From: Verrucomicrobiota bacterium
Lineage (GTDB): Bacteria; Verrucomicrobiota; Verrucomicrobiia; Palsa-1439
Direction of reading: 5' to 3'
Assembly: GCA_003152315.1 (NCBI GenBank)
Contig: PLZV01000040.1
Location: 1-41,439 of the forward strand
Length of the DNA stretch: 41,439 nt
A model generated the notes under the pieces. It had not been told where the DNA came from. It made no database searches and was given only the letters and a program-made list of their open reading frames with translations. Shown here in pieces: positions 1-7,105 of the stretch. The position numbers and the translations under genes were made by a program. The first letter of the stretch is position 1. Every line of letters begins with the position of its first letter.

Positions 1-83
1 GCGCCGTCGGCCTGTTTGGCGAGCTTGCCGGTTTCGATGATGAGTTCTTTGTCTCCGATGGGGACGCGTACAGTGTGCTGCAT
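1..83 (-). CDS. pnp: Polyribonucleotide nucleotidyltransferase, N-terminal fragment
   Basis: Only the first 27 codons lie in the window; the gene runs off the left edge. The peptide starts MQHTVRVPIGDKELIIETG and continues KLAKQADG, matching the start of the first RNase PH domain of bacterial PNPase, a phosphorolytic 3'-5' exoribonuclease of the RNA degradosome. It lies 123 bp downstream of rpsO on the same strand, the classical rpsO-pnp order, which supports the call despite the short fragment. The start is the ATG at 83-81; I see no strong Shine-Dalgarno in front of it. Confidence 0.85.
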   Translation of the reverse strand, partial: MQHTVRVPIGDKELIIETGKLAKQADG

Positions 84-206
84 ACTGGGGCTTCGAACGC
101 CCGGCAAGTATCGGATTAATGGAATGATGTCCGCCCGCGCCGCCTCGCGGTGTAAGCGGGCATCAATCCATCAATCCTCCAACGCCTGCCGAGCCAATCG
201 CCTTTC
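84..206 (-). other. rpsO-pnp intercistronic spacer with hairpin
   Basis: Non-coding spacer. A GC-rich inverted repeat (GCCCGC at 133-138, GCGGGC at 156-161) can form a 6-bp stem in the transcript. No T-run follows it on the minus strand, so it looks more like an RNA-processing or stability hairpin between rpsO and pnp than a terminator. In E. coli this spacer holds RNase III and RNase E sites; a similar role here is inference only. Confidence 0.3.
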
Positions 207-479
207 TTACTTTCTGAGGTTGAGTTTCTTGATAAGTTCCTGGTAGCGCTTCGTGTCGGTATCGCTCAAATAATCGAGCAACCGCCGCCGCTGTCCTACC
301 ATCTTCAGCAGACCACGCCGCGAACTGTGGTCCTTAACGTGGGTCTTCAAATGCTCCGTCAACTCGTTGATGCGCGAGGTCAGCAGGGCGACCTGCACGT
401 CCGCCGAGCCCGTGTCTTTCGGGTGCAGCTGAAATTGCTTCGTGACTTCCATCTTCTTAAGTGGGGCAATCGTTTCCAA
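207..479 (-). CDS. rpsO: 30S ribosomal protein S15
   Basis: A 90-residue protein, against 89 in E. coli. It is recognised by the S15 core [16 protein letters not shown], then [23 protein letters not shown] and the closing [10 protein letters not shown]15 binds the central domain of 16S rRNA early in small-subunit assembly. The start is TTG at 479-477; the alternative internal ATG (codon 10) would leave the protein short at the N-terminus. A GAGAAAGG motif about 10-17 nt upstream can serve as Shine-Dalgarno. A promoter at 512-540 and pnp downstream give the usual rpsO-pnp unit. Confidence 0.97.
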   Translation of the reverse strand: METIAPLKKMEVTKQFQLHPKDTGSADVQVALLTSRINELTEHLKTHVKDHSSRRGLLKMVGQRRRLLDYLSDTDTKRYQELIKKLNLRK

Positions 480-511
480 TGGTATTACGCCTTTCTCATT
501 TGAACTCCGTC

Positions 512-540
512 AGTTTAACGACGGCGGGGAAGGGTGTAAA
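512..540 (-). promoter_or_regulatory. Sigma-70-type promoter of rpsO
   Basis: On the minus strand: -35 TTTACA (540-535), 17-bp spacer, -10 TAAACT (517-512). The predicted start near 505 leaves a leader of about 25 nt before the TTG start of rpsO. Box matches and spacing are good; no operator is obvious. Confidence 0.6.
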
Positions 541-615
541 GGAGATTTTGGCCTGTGTACCCGTGCGAATGTTGGTCAAGAGATCTGGTAGTCCCCTAAT
601 TTGAAATTCCTGCGC

Positions 616-939
616 TCACTTCTTCCGCGTCTTGATCCGGAAGGAAGCCTCAACTTTGATCTGCTGGTACGAAACCCCAACCTTGACCGCACTCTGGGCG
701 TCCGTAACAGGTGGAAGTTCTAGGATAATGATAAACTCCTCCGGCTCGCCATACGTCCAGCCGTAGCAGCGTTTGGCCAGTGGGTAGCGTATCATGTCGA
801 ATACGTCTACATTGCGTTGCCAGACGGTCTTACCCTGAAAAACCTCGTGCACAGGAACGGATTCAATGTGCTTTGAATCGCATCCGTGCAACTGAAAAAT
901 GACCATCAGCAATCGTTCGATGTACTTTTTATTCGCCAC
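616..939 (-). CDS. Hypothetical protein partnered with the IS1-like transposase
   Basis: A 107-residue protein whose first codons overlap the last 11 bp of the transposase gene, so the two are probably translationally coupled. It has no signal peptide or membrane segment. Visible features are a central stretch VPVHEVFQGKTVWQ followed by EVD/FDM-like acidic residues, and ILELPPVTDAQSAVKV near the C-terminus; the end is basic (RIKTRKK). From memory, small proteins of this type occur next to IS1-like transposases in other genomes, which would make it an accessory ORF of the element, but I cannot name a function. An unrelated host gene is the alternative. Confidence 0.6.
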   Translation of the reverse strand: MANKKYIERLLMVIFQLHGCDSKHIESVPVHEVFQGKTVWQRNVDVFDMIRYPLAKRCYGWTYGEPEEFIIILELPPVTDAQSAVKVGVSYQQIKVEASFRIKTRKK

Positions 940-1771
940 AGTTTTTTAACAAGTCCTCAATAGTCCACGCGCTGCTTTCGACGCCTGCTGCCTGTGCCGG
1001 TGTCATGCGTAGCGCCTTGTGCGTCTTGCAGAAGTTATAGTAGGCAAAGTTCAAGGAAACCGCAGCCTCAAAATTCTCAAACTTCTTACTGAAAGCGTTG
1101 GTCAACCGCGTCAGGCGTCGGCAGTGCATCCGCAGGGTGTGATTCTGCTTCTCGACGTGCGAGGTTGTGATTCGGGCAACCACTGGGTTGCCATGGATAA
1201 TTTTCCTTTCGACCTCGACGACCTCTGCCGGGCTGTAGCGTACCGCCGCTTCTTTCGAGAGTTGAGTGACGGAATAGGTTTTTACAATCTGGCCGTAGTC
1301 GATCTTGCCGCCAAAGCCGCGCTCAACCGCCTCCGGGTAGGCGTTCATGGCATCGGTTGAAAGCTGGATTTGCCGCGATAGACGGCCTGCCAAGTCCTCC
1401 ATGAAGGCCCGCGTGTGGTACATATCGCGCCTGCCAACAAGGAATGACGGAATCAATTTGCTTTGCGAGTCCAGCGCGATGTACGTCCAGACATCGCCAT
1501 AAGCCCCGGCGCGTTCTGCGTTCTTTCGCTTGGCTCCGATGAATCCCCAAATCTCGTCCACCTCGATATGCTGGCAATTAAGGTTCTGCATCTTCTCATC
1601 CATGATTTGCTTACACGCCTGACCAACTCGCAAGGCCAGTCTGCCAATGGTGTCCTCGTGGATGCCGGTAATGCGTTCGACGGCGAGGATGGACGACCCT
1701 TCGCACAGCATTGAGATTGCCGTGAGGTGTTGTTCCCGCTTCGGCTGGATACCCTCGTCGGACTCAGGCAT
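929..1771 (-). CDS. IS1-family-like DDE transposase
   Basis: A 280-residue transposase. An N-terminal helix-turn-helix (about residues 15-55, LTAISMLCEGSS...ITGIHEDTIGRL) is followed by the catalytic core: D72 in HIEVDEIWGF, D140 in STDAMNAY and E207 in HVEKQNHTLR fit the DDE triad of IS1-like enzymes, and the C-terminal YYNFCKTHKALRMTPAQAAG block is typical. The reading frame is intact. The first ten residues (MPESDEGIQP), including the ATG at 1771-1769, are encoded by a REP palindrome, so the native start has been replaced; family similarity appears to begin only at about residue 11. Activity is uncertain for that reason. Confidence 0.85.
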   Translation of the reverse strand: MPESDEGIQPKREQHLTAISMLCEGSSILAVERITGIHEDTIGRLALRVGQACKQIMDEKMQNLNCQHIEVDEIWGFIGAKRKNAERAGAYGDVWTYIALDSQSKLIPSFLVGRRDMYHTRAFMEDLAGRLSRQIQLSTDAMNAYPEAVERGFGGKIDYGQIVKTYSVTQLSKEAAVRYSPAEVVEVERKIIHGNPVVARITTSHVEKQNHTLRMHCRRLTRLTNAFSKKFENFEAAVSLNFAYYNFCKTHKALRMTPAQAAGVESSAWTIEDLLKNCGE

Positions 1772-1783
1772 CCAGCCCTACAA
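1743..1783 (+). repeat. REP palindrome, family A, copy 1
   Basis: A 41-bp element with arms GGCTGGAT/ATCCAGCC and conserved tail CCCTACAA. It is identical over its 41 bp to the copy at 2458-2498. It contains the start codon of the IS1-like transposase (minus strand). Confidence 0.8.
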
Positions 1784-1795
1784 GCCCGCATGGAC

Positions 1796-1836
1796 GGCTG
1801 GATACACCCGCAGGAACGGGGCATCCAGCCCTACAA
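1796..1836 (+). repeat. REP palindrome, family A, copy 2
   Basis: A 41-bp element with the same arms (GGCTGGAT/ATCCAGCC) and CCCTACAA tail but a different loop (acacccgcaggaacggggc). The stop codon of the decayed RAYT gene lies in its tail (1831-1833). Confidence 0.8.
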
Positions 1837-2321
1837 TCCGGTACCGATCCGCCTCAATATCTCTTCTGGTGTGCCACTCCATGCGTAATTTTCCGGCCGG
1901 TCACATAATCCCGCTCGCACAGGATTTTGCCGCACGTATTCCCATTTCTGCTCCGCGCTCTCGTCAGACCTCAACAAATGATCGAAAAACCCGGCCTGCC
2001 AGATTCTGCCGCGCCCCAGCCGCAACGTCACGCAGCTCTTCCAGGCCCGCAGGAACTCCGCCAGAGATTGCTCCCGTTGACGTAGTGGCACATGGCCAAC
2101 AGATGCACGTGATCGGGCATCCAGCAGGCTTGGGAGACATCCCAGCCGTGACGTTCTTGGCACCGGCGCAAACATTCAGCGGCCACGCGCACCAGGTCGT
2201 CCGCGATAAAAATGCGCTGGCGGCGGTAGCAGCAGGCGGTGACGAAATAGACAACCGGCGAGTCGATCGGCAACCAGACTGGGACGCGATGAAGATGCCG
2301 GCGGTTCGGCAGATCAGCCAT
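1831..2321 (-). pseudogene. REP-associated (RAYT / Y1 HUH) transposase, frameshifted
   Basis: Two minus-strand frames together make one RAYT. The first, from ATG at 2321 (MADLPNRRHLHRVPVW), carries the membrane-like strand VVYFVTACCYRR and the HUH metal motif in WMPDHVHLLA. The second, from about 2085 to the stop at 1831, carries EQSLAEFLRAWKS, FFDHLLRSDES and the tyrosine motif WEYVRQNPVRAGL. The switch falls around 2080-2090, just after the HUH motif, and is explained by loss of one base (or gain of two). RAYTs are single-strand endonucleases of the IS200/IS605 superfamily thought to mobilise REP sequences. Flanking by two REPs on each side fits this; the frameshift should leave it inactive unless it is a sequencing error. 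Confidence 0.85.
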
Positions 2322-2395
2322 CGGGTGAATGTAGCAAGCAGAGCGTAGCGGGCAAGCCGGATTGTCGCGGCTCGGTGTTTTGGCAGGGCGCGGAC

Positions 2396-2435
2396 GGCGG
2401 GATACACCCGTCGGACGGGGCATCCCGCCCTACAA
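2396..2435 (+). repeat. REP palindrome, family A, copy 3
   Basis: A 40-bp element with compensated arms GGCGGGAT/ATCCCGCC and tail CCTACAA, same orientation as the other three. The paired change in both arms (T to G, A to C) preserves the stem, so selection seems to act on the hairpin rather than the sequence. Confidence 0.75.
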
Positions 2436-2457
2436 ACAACAGACAACCCGGGCGGAC

Positions 2458-2498
2458 GGCTGGATACCCTCGTCGGACTCAGGCATCCAGCCCTACAA
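2458..2498 (+). repeat. REP palindrome, family A, copy 4
   Basis: A 41-bp element identical to copy 1 (1743-1783), on the opposite side of the decayed RAYT gene. Confidence 0.8.
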
Positions 2499-2530
2499 TC
2501 CGGTTTGAAGCTGCATGTTGATGGTTTTGC

Positions 2531-2692
2531 CGAGTATCGTCAATCGATAAGTTTGCTGGACAGGGTGCGTTGGGAGGGGTATAGTCGGGGCATGCGGAAA
2601 GTTAGAAGGAAAAAGGCAGAAGGAAGAAAGATAGCGCGGTTTGTTTTGACGGGGGAGGAGAGCCGCAAAAACATGTGTTTCTGCGAAACGAA
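2531..2692 (+). repeat. Dispersed ~160-bp element, copy A, with promoter-like front
   Basis: Matches 22697-22866. The conserved front contains -35-like TGGACA (2557-2562), a 17-bp spacer and -10-like TATAGT (2580-2585). The conserved end is a 28-bp sequence (2665-2692) identical in both copies, built on the near-palindrome GCAAAAACA/TGTTTCTGC. The middle differs: here it is purine-rich (agaaggaaaaaggcagaagg). It could be a mobile promoter, a small RNA gene or a non-autonomous element; no ORF is shared. Confidence 0.55.
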
Positions 2693-2799
2693 GCCAAATC
2701 AATTTATGTCAAATAGGACTTGATATCATTGGTAGTGAACTTGTTATACAGATTACAAGAAAATGACAAATGGCTTCGTTTTTTGGCGGAACGGGGTTA

Positions 2800-2931
2800 T
2801 TCACCACGAAGGCACGAAGGGCACGAAGATCCACAGGAGGACGGATGGAAGAGCGGGGCACAATTGCGAGAACACGGGCGGGACGCCCGCGCCACTACGG
2901 AGGGCGCGGCTCGCCGGGAGGCTCGCCCTCC
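2800..2931. repeat. Iterated CACGAAGG motif plus two GC-rich palindromes
   Basis: At 2800-2830 the unit CACGAAGG is iterated imperfectly; translated it gives the HEGTKGTK-like peptides often seen as filler in environmental genomes. Then come a palindrome GGGCGGGACGCCCGC (2876-2890) and a longer hairpin with 8-bp perfect arms GGAGGGCG (2899-2906) and CGCCCTCC (2924-2931). Confidence 0.5.
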
Positions 2932-3077
2932 AATTTAGATGCAATAACACGTACGGCGCGATGAGGACGACTGATAACATGGTCGCGACGGCGCTATCCG
3001 TTCGATGGTCACGGCCACGATCCTTCGGCCTGGCTCAGGACAGGCTCCGCGTGGCTATCCAAGCGGGACGCTCCTCG

Positions 3078-3106
3078 TTGACACACCCCTCGGTGCGTGA
3101 TACTTT
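3078..3106 (+). promoter_or_regulatory. Sigma-70-type promoter of ileS
   Basis: Perfect -35 TTGACA (3078-3083), 17-bp spacer, -10 TACTTT (3101-3106). The predicted start near 3113 gives a leader of about 17 nt. The upstream GTG at 3097 lies inside the promoter, which argues for the ATG at 3130 as the ileS start. Confidence 0.7.
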
Positions 3107-3129
3107 TGCCCGCTCTTGGCGGGGCGTAT

Positions 3130-5922
3130 ATGGCAGAAACCCAAGCAAATTACAAAGACACGCTGAACCTTCCGCAGACGGACTTCCCGATGAAGGCCAA
3201 CCTGCCGTCGCGCGAGCCGGAGATGTTGGCGCGCTGGGATTCTACCCGGCTTTACGAGAAGATCATGGCGGCCCGCGCGGGTGCGCCGTTGTTCGTTCTG
3301 CATGACGGTCCGCCATTTGCCAATGGCGATGTGCATATCGGCCATGTGCTCAATAAAACCCTCAAGGACGTCGTGGTGAAGTACAAGACGATGAGCGGTT
3401 ATTGTGCGCCGTACGTTCCCGGCTGGGACTGCCACGGATTGCCGATTGAATTCAAGGTCACCCAGGAGATGCGCAAGGCAGGCGACACCACGGCGGATGC
3501 GGCGACGATCCGCCACGCGTGCGACGCCTATGCGCGCAAGTACGTCGACATCCAGCGCACGCAATTCAAGCGCCTCGGCGTGTTGGGGGACTGGGAGCAT
3601 CCGTACCTCACGCTCAACAAGGAATATGAGGCGGACGAATTGCGGTTGTTCGCGGACATCGTAGAGAAGGGTTTCGTTTATCGCGGCAAGAAGCCGATCT
3701 ACTGGTGCGCGACGTGTCGCACGGCGCTGGCGGAAGCCGAAGTCGAATATGCCGACCATGTTTCCCCGTCAGTGTACGTGAAGTTTCCCGTGAAAGGACG
3801 GGACAAGGAGTTCGCGGTCATCTGGACGACAACTCCCTGGACGTTGCCGGCCAACCTGGCGATTGCGGTGAAACCTGAGTTGACCTACGTCCGCGTGAAA
3901 GCTCCCAACGGCGAGACGTGGATCCTGGCGGAAGGACTCGTTGAGCGGGTCGGGCAGGCCTGCGGGGTGGAGTTGGTCGTGCAGCAGAAGGTTACCGGCA
4001 GCGAACTGGAAGGGCTGGTGACGCGCCATCCGTTTGTCGAACGCGATTCACCCATCGTCTTTTCGCCGCATGTGACGTTGGAGGCGGGGACGGGTTTGGT
4101 GCACACGGCGCCAGGCCACGGCGCGGAGGACTACGAGATCGGCCAGAAGTATGGGCTGGAAACACTCGCGCCCGTCGATGACGGTGGTGTCTTCACGAAA
4201 GAGGCGGGCCAGTTCGCGGGTCAATTTGTTTTCAAGGCCAACAAGTCCATCGTCGAGCATCTCCAGGCGATCGGGGCGCTGGCGGGATACACCGAGGTAA
4301 CCCACTCGTATCCGCACTGCTGGCGTTGCAAGAACCCGATCATCTTCCGCGCAATGGAACAGTGGTTTATCGCGCTCGATCATCAGAATTTACGCCAGCG
4401 CGTCCTCGAAGAGGTGGGCAAGGTGAAGTGGGTGCCCATGTGGGGCGAGAACCGCATCGCGGCCACGATCGAACAGCGGCCCGATTGGTGCATCTCGCGG
4501 CAACGCGCGTGGGGCGTACCGATCCCGGCGTTCTACGATGCCCAAGGCGGGCCGATTCTCGACGCGCAGATTGTCCGCGCCACGGCGGACCTGGTTGAGA
4601 AACACGGCTCGAACGTGTGGTTTGAGAAATCCGTCACGGAACTTTGGTCGGCATTGAGGCCGAAGGATTGGAAGGGCGCCGAGGCGGCCACCCGGTCCAA
4701 CGACACGCTCGACGTCTGGATCGATTCCGGCTCGTCTTCGCGGGCGGTGTTGATGCGGCGGCCGGAACTAAGGCACACGGTGGCTGACCCGAAACACCCG
4801 GCGTGGCAGGCGGACTTATATTTGGAAGGCAGCGACCAGCATCGCGGCTGGTTCCAATCTTCCCTGCTGCTATCCGTGGCGGGCAACGGTATCGCGCCAT
4901 TCCAGACGGTGGCGACGCATGGTTTTCTCGTGGTGCAGGTCGTGGAAACCGGGAAGAAGCAGAAGGTTTCGAAGTCGGCCGGCAAACCGGCGAACTCGGA
5001 AGACTACGTCAAGCGGTACGGGGCGGATGTGTTGCGGCTCTGGGTGGTCTCGGAGGACTACCAGGGAGACGTACCGTTGTCGGACGAAATTTTTGACCGC
5101 GTTTCCGAAACGTATCGCAAGGTGCGCAACACGTTGCGGATCCTGCTGGCGAACCTCTATGACTTCGACCCGGCAAAGCACGCGGTGCCACACGAAAAAC
5201 TGGCGGAGATCGACCGCTGGTTGCTGTCGCGTCTGCAGGCGCTGATCGCTGATTTAACTGCGGCGTACGAGAACCTGGAATTCCATCGGGTCTACCATTT
5301 GGTGAACGCGTTTTGCGCCGTGGAAATCTCGTCCTTTTACGTTGACGTAATGAAAGACCCGTTGTATACGCTTGCGCCCAATTCGGCGGAGCGGCGGTCG
5401 GCGCAGACCGCGATTTTTGAGACGGTGGCGGCGCTGGCGAAGGTGCTGGCACCGATCCTGCCGTTCACGGCGGACGAAGTGTGGAACTCCCTGCCGGGGC
5501 GGGAGACGGAGTCGGTGCATTTGGCGAAGTTTCCGGTGGCGGACGCCCGGCGGCGCGACAAGGAGTTGGAAGCGCGCTGGGAGCGATTGTTGGAAGTTCG
5601 GCGGGTCGCCTCGCTGGAGTTGGAGAAGGCGCGCCAGGGCAAGACGATTGGCAAGTCGCTCGAAGCGCAGGTGGAGATCGAGGCGAACAACGAGGCGACA
5701 CGCGAGTTGCTGTCGACGCTCGGGTCGGTGCTGGAAACGGTGTTGATTGTGTCGCAGGTTCGAGTCGCGCCAACGACGGGTGGCGAACTGAGCGCGAAAG
5801 TCAGCCCCGCTTCCGGCAGCAAGTGTGTACGCTGCTGGCGGTGGACGGAAGATGTGGGCGTCGACGCGGCGCATGCGGAGTTGTGCGGGCGCTGCGCGGA
5901 AGTCGTGAAACAGCGGGCGTGA
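3130..5922 (+). CDS. ileS: Isoleucyl-tRNA synthetase
   Basis: A class I aminoacyl-tRNA synthetase of 930 residues (bacterial type), which charges tRNA-Ile in the cytoplasm and edits valine. The N-terminus ANYKDTLNLPQTDFPMKANL is the IleRS signature; HIGH is at residues 69-72 (DVHIGHVLNK), the KMSKS loop is KVSKS at about 612-616, and the CP1 editing domain lies between (WTTTPWTLPANLAIAV). The C-terminal zinc finger CVRCWRW...CGRC is present. The ATG at 3130 fits family length and the promoter; a longer GTG start is unlikely. It leads a unit with the DksA-like gene and lspA. Confidence 0.98.
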   Translation: MAETQANYKDTLNLPQTDFPMKANLPSREPEMLARWDSTRLYEKIMAARAGAPLFVLHDGPPFANGDVHIGHVLNKTLKDVVVKYKTMSGYCAPYVPGWDCHGLPIEFKVTQEMRKAGDTTADAATIRHACDAYARKYVDIQRTQFKRLGVLGDWEHPYLTLNKEYEADELRLFADIVEKGFVYRGKKPIYWCATCRTALAEAEVEYADHVSPSVYVKFPVKGRDKEFAVIWTTTPWTLPANLAIAVKPELTYVRVKAPNGETWILAEGLVERVGQACGVELVVQQKVTGSELEGLVTRHPFVERDSPIVFSPHVTLEAGTGLVHTAPGHGAEDYEIGQKYGLETLAPVDDGGVFTKEAGQFAGQFVFKANKSIVEHLQAIGALAGYTEVTHSYPHCWRCKNPIIFRAMEQWFIALDHQNLRQRVLEEVGKVKWVPMWGENRIAATIEQRPDWCISRQRAWGVPIPAFYDAQGGPILDAQIVRATADLVEKHGSNVWFEKSVTELWSALRPKDWKGAEAATRSNDTLDVWIDSGSSSRAVLMRRPELRHTVADPKHPAWQADLYLEGSDQHRGWFQSSLLLSVAGNGIAPFQTVATHGFLVVQVVETGKKQKVSKSAGKPANSEDYVKRYGADVLRLWVVSEDYQGDVPLSDEIFDRVSETYRKVRNTLRILLANLYDFDPAKHAVPHEKLAEIDRWLLSRLQALIADLTAAYENLEFHRVYHLVNAFCAVEISSFYVDVMKDPLYTLAPNSAERRSAQTAIFETVAALAKVLAPILPFTADEVWNSLPGRETESVHLAKFPVADARRRDKELEARWERLLEVRRVASLELEKARQGKTIGKSLEAQVEIEANNEATRELLSTLGSVLETVLIVSQVRVAPTTGGELSAKVSPASGSKCVRCWRWTEDVGVDAAHAELCGRCAEVVKQRA

Positions 5923-5948
5923 AAAATGCAATGGGATGAGTGATGTTT

Positions 5949-6587
5949 ATGAAGAAACAAGCCAAGAAAACCAGGGTGGACAAACCAAAAGCGGTTGGAA
6001 AAAAGGGGACCATGGGGACGATTTCAAAGACCAAGGCGGCGCCGAAAGAGAAGGAGTCGAAAATCGAGGCGAAGAAGCGCGCGGCTGAGGCGGCGGCCGT
6101 TGCGGAGGCCGAGCGTCCGGCGAAGACCTTGAAACTTTCCAAGGATGACGGGACGAAGTACAAGAAACTGCTTCTCGATTTGCGCGATCATCTTATCGAT
6201 GGTGTGAATTTCCTGGCGAGTGATAATCTCAAGCGCACCCAGCGGGAGGCCTCGGGGGAATTGAGCGGCTACAGCCTGCACATGGCGGATGCCGGGACCG
6301 ACAATTTTGACCGCGAGTTTGCCTTGAGCCTCGTGTCGAATGAACAGGAAGCGCTGTATGAAATTGAGGAGGCCCTCAAGCGGCTTGAGCACAGCACCTA
6401 CGGGGTCTGTGGTAATTGCGAGAAAAACATCATGAAGGCGAGATTGGAAGCGGTGCCGTTTGCGCGCCTGTGCGTGGACTGCCAGTCCGACATCGAGAAA
6501 GACCATCGCCGGCCGGCGCCGCAAGGACCGATGTTCACCGAGGCCACCGACGAAGACGGCGGCGAGGCGGAAGAGTCCGACGAGTAA
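5949..6587 (+). CDS. DksA/TraR-family zinc-finger protein
   Basis: About 212 residues. A long Lys/Ala/Glu-rich N-terminal tail (first ~60 residues, probably disordered) precedes a helical region and a DksA-type zinc finger: CGNC and CVDC separated by about 17 residues, in GVCGNCEKNIMKARLEAVPFARLCVDC when read in order. DksA-type proteins bind the RNA polymerase secondary channel and act with ppGpp, but many C4 family members have other or unknown roles, so the gene name is withheld. Starts at 5940 (GTG), 5943 or 5949 (ATG) are all in frame; GGGATGAG at 5933-5940 is best spaced for 5949. It lies between ileS and lspA. Confidence 0.85.
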   Translation: MKKQAKKTRVDKPKAVGKKGTMGTISKTKAAPKEKESKIEAKKRAAEAAAVAEAERPAKTLKLSKDDGTKYKKLLLDLRDHLIDGVNFLASDNLKRTQREASGELSGYSLHMADAGTDNFDREFALSLVSNEQEALYEIEEALKRLEHSTYGVCGNCEKNIMKARLEAVPFARLCVDCQSDIEKDHRRPAPQGPMFTEATDEDGGEAEESDE

Positions 6588-6601
6588 CATCGGGTTGTGC
6601 C

Positions 6602-7084
6602 ATGCAATGGGTTGCGCTCATCGCCGTCGCGGTAGCCGCGCTCGATCAACTGACGAAGTGGCTCGTGGTGCGCTCGCTCAGTGAGGAAGAGAGCCGCGTC
6701 ATAATCAGCGGCTTCTTTAGTCTCGTCAATTGGCCCAACACCGGTACCGCGTGGAGCATTCTCAAGGACTGCAATCTGGTACTGGTTGTCGTCTCACTCC
6801 TGGCGCTCCTGGCGATGTATCTTTTCCGGCACAACTTTCAACTGCGTCGCCGGGGTTGGCGTATCGCACTCGGACTGATTACGGGTGGGATTATTGGCAA
6901 TCTCATTGACCGCGTGCGCGTCCATCACGTGACGGATTTTCTTTTCTTTTACGTCGGCCAATACCACTGGCCCGCGTTCAACGTGGCCGACAGCGCGATT
7001 TGCGTCGGCGTGGGGTTTTACATCATCCTCTCGTGGCGCAACGACGTCGCGGCCCGAAAGAGCCAGCCGGCGGTTTCATCCTAG
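6602..7084 (+). CDS. lspA: Lipoprotein signal peptidase (signal peptidase II)
   Basis: A 160-residue inner-membrane aspartic protease that cleaves the signal peptide of diacylglyceryl prolipoproteins. Four hydrophobic segments are visible (about 3-15, 58-75, 87-103, 131-145). Conserved blocks are LDQLTKW, NTGTAWSIL (usually N-x-G-x-A-F/W), GGIIGNLIDR, HVTDFL and FNVADS; the catalytic aspartates are D112 and D130. A substrate appears in this window: the M28 peptidase with its CGC lipobox. The TAG stop forms the left end of a hairpin shared with the convergent hisJ. Confidence 0.96.
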   Translation: MQWVALIAVAVAALDQLTKWLVVRSLSEEESRVIISGFFSLVNWPNTGTAWSILKDCNLVLVVVSLLALLAMYLFRHNFQLRRRGWRIALGLITGGIIGNLIDRVRVHHVTDFLFFYVGQYHWPAFNVADSAICVGVGFYIILSWRNDVAARKSQPAVSS

Positions 7085-7105
7085 GGCAGCGTTGCTTGCG
7101 CCCTA
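7082..7105. terminator. Hairpin shared by convergent lspA and hisJ ends
   Basis: Arms TAGGGC (7082-7087) and GCCCTA (7100-7105). The first three bases of the left arm are the lspA stop codon and the last three of the right arm, read on the minus strand, are the hisJ stop codon. It lacks a clear U-run on either side, so it may act as a bidirectional pause or barrier; its GCCCTACA end also recalls the REP tails. Confidence 0.4.

Larger units (their letters stand above)
616..1771 (-). mobile_element. IS1-like insertion element (boundaries not resolved)
   Basis: The block comprises a DDE transposase and the overlapping 107-aa ORF. I could not find convincing terminal inverted repeats or a target duplication by eye. 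On the transposase 5' side the element runs straight into a REP palindrome (1743-1783), so that end may have been lost or overwritten. Coordinates given are only those of the coding part. Confidence 0.6.
2499..3077. other. Gene-poor stretch made of repeats
   Basis: Short open frames are present but none looks like a protein. The stretch holds the first copy of a ~160-bp dispersed element (2531-2692), an iterated CACGAAGG motif and GC-rich palindromes (2800-2931), and a segment around 3018-3060 resembling other widespread bacterial filler repeats (CTTCGGCCTGGCTCAGGAC). The ileS promoter starts immediately after. Confidence 0.6.

Noticed and set aside
1743-2498. Direct repeats that might suggest a CRISPR-like array
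   Set aside because: The repeats are palindromic, unevenly spaced (12, 559 and 22 bp between units) and flank a RAYT gene; no cas genes. They are REP elements.
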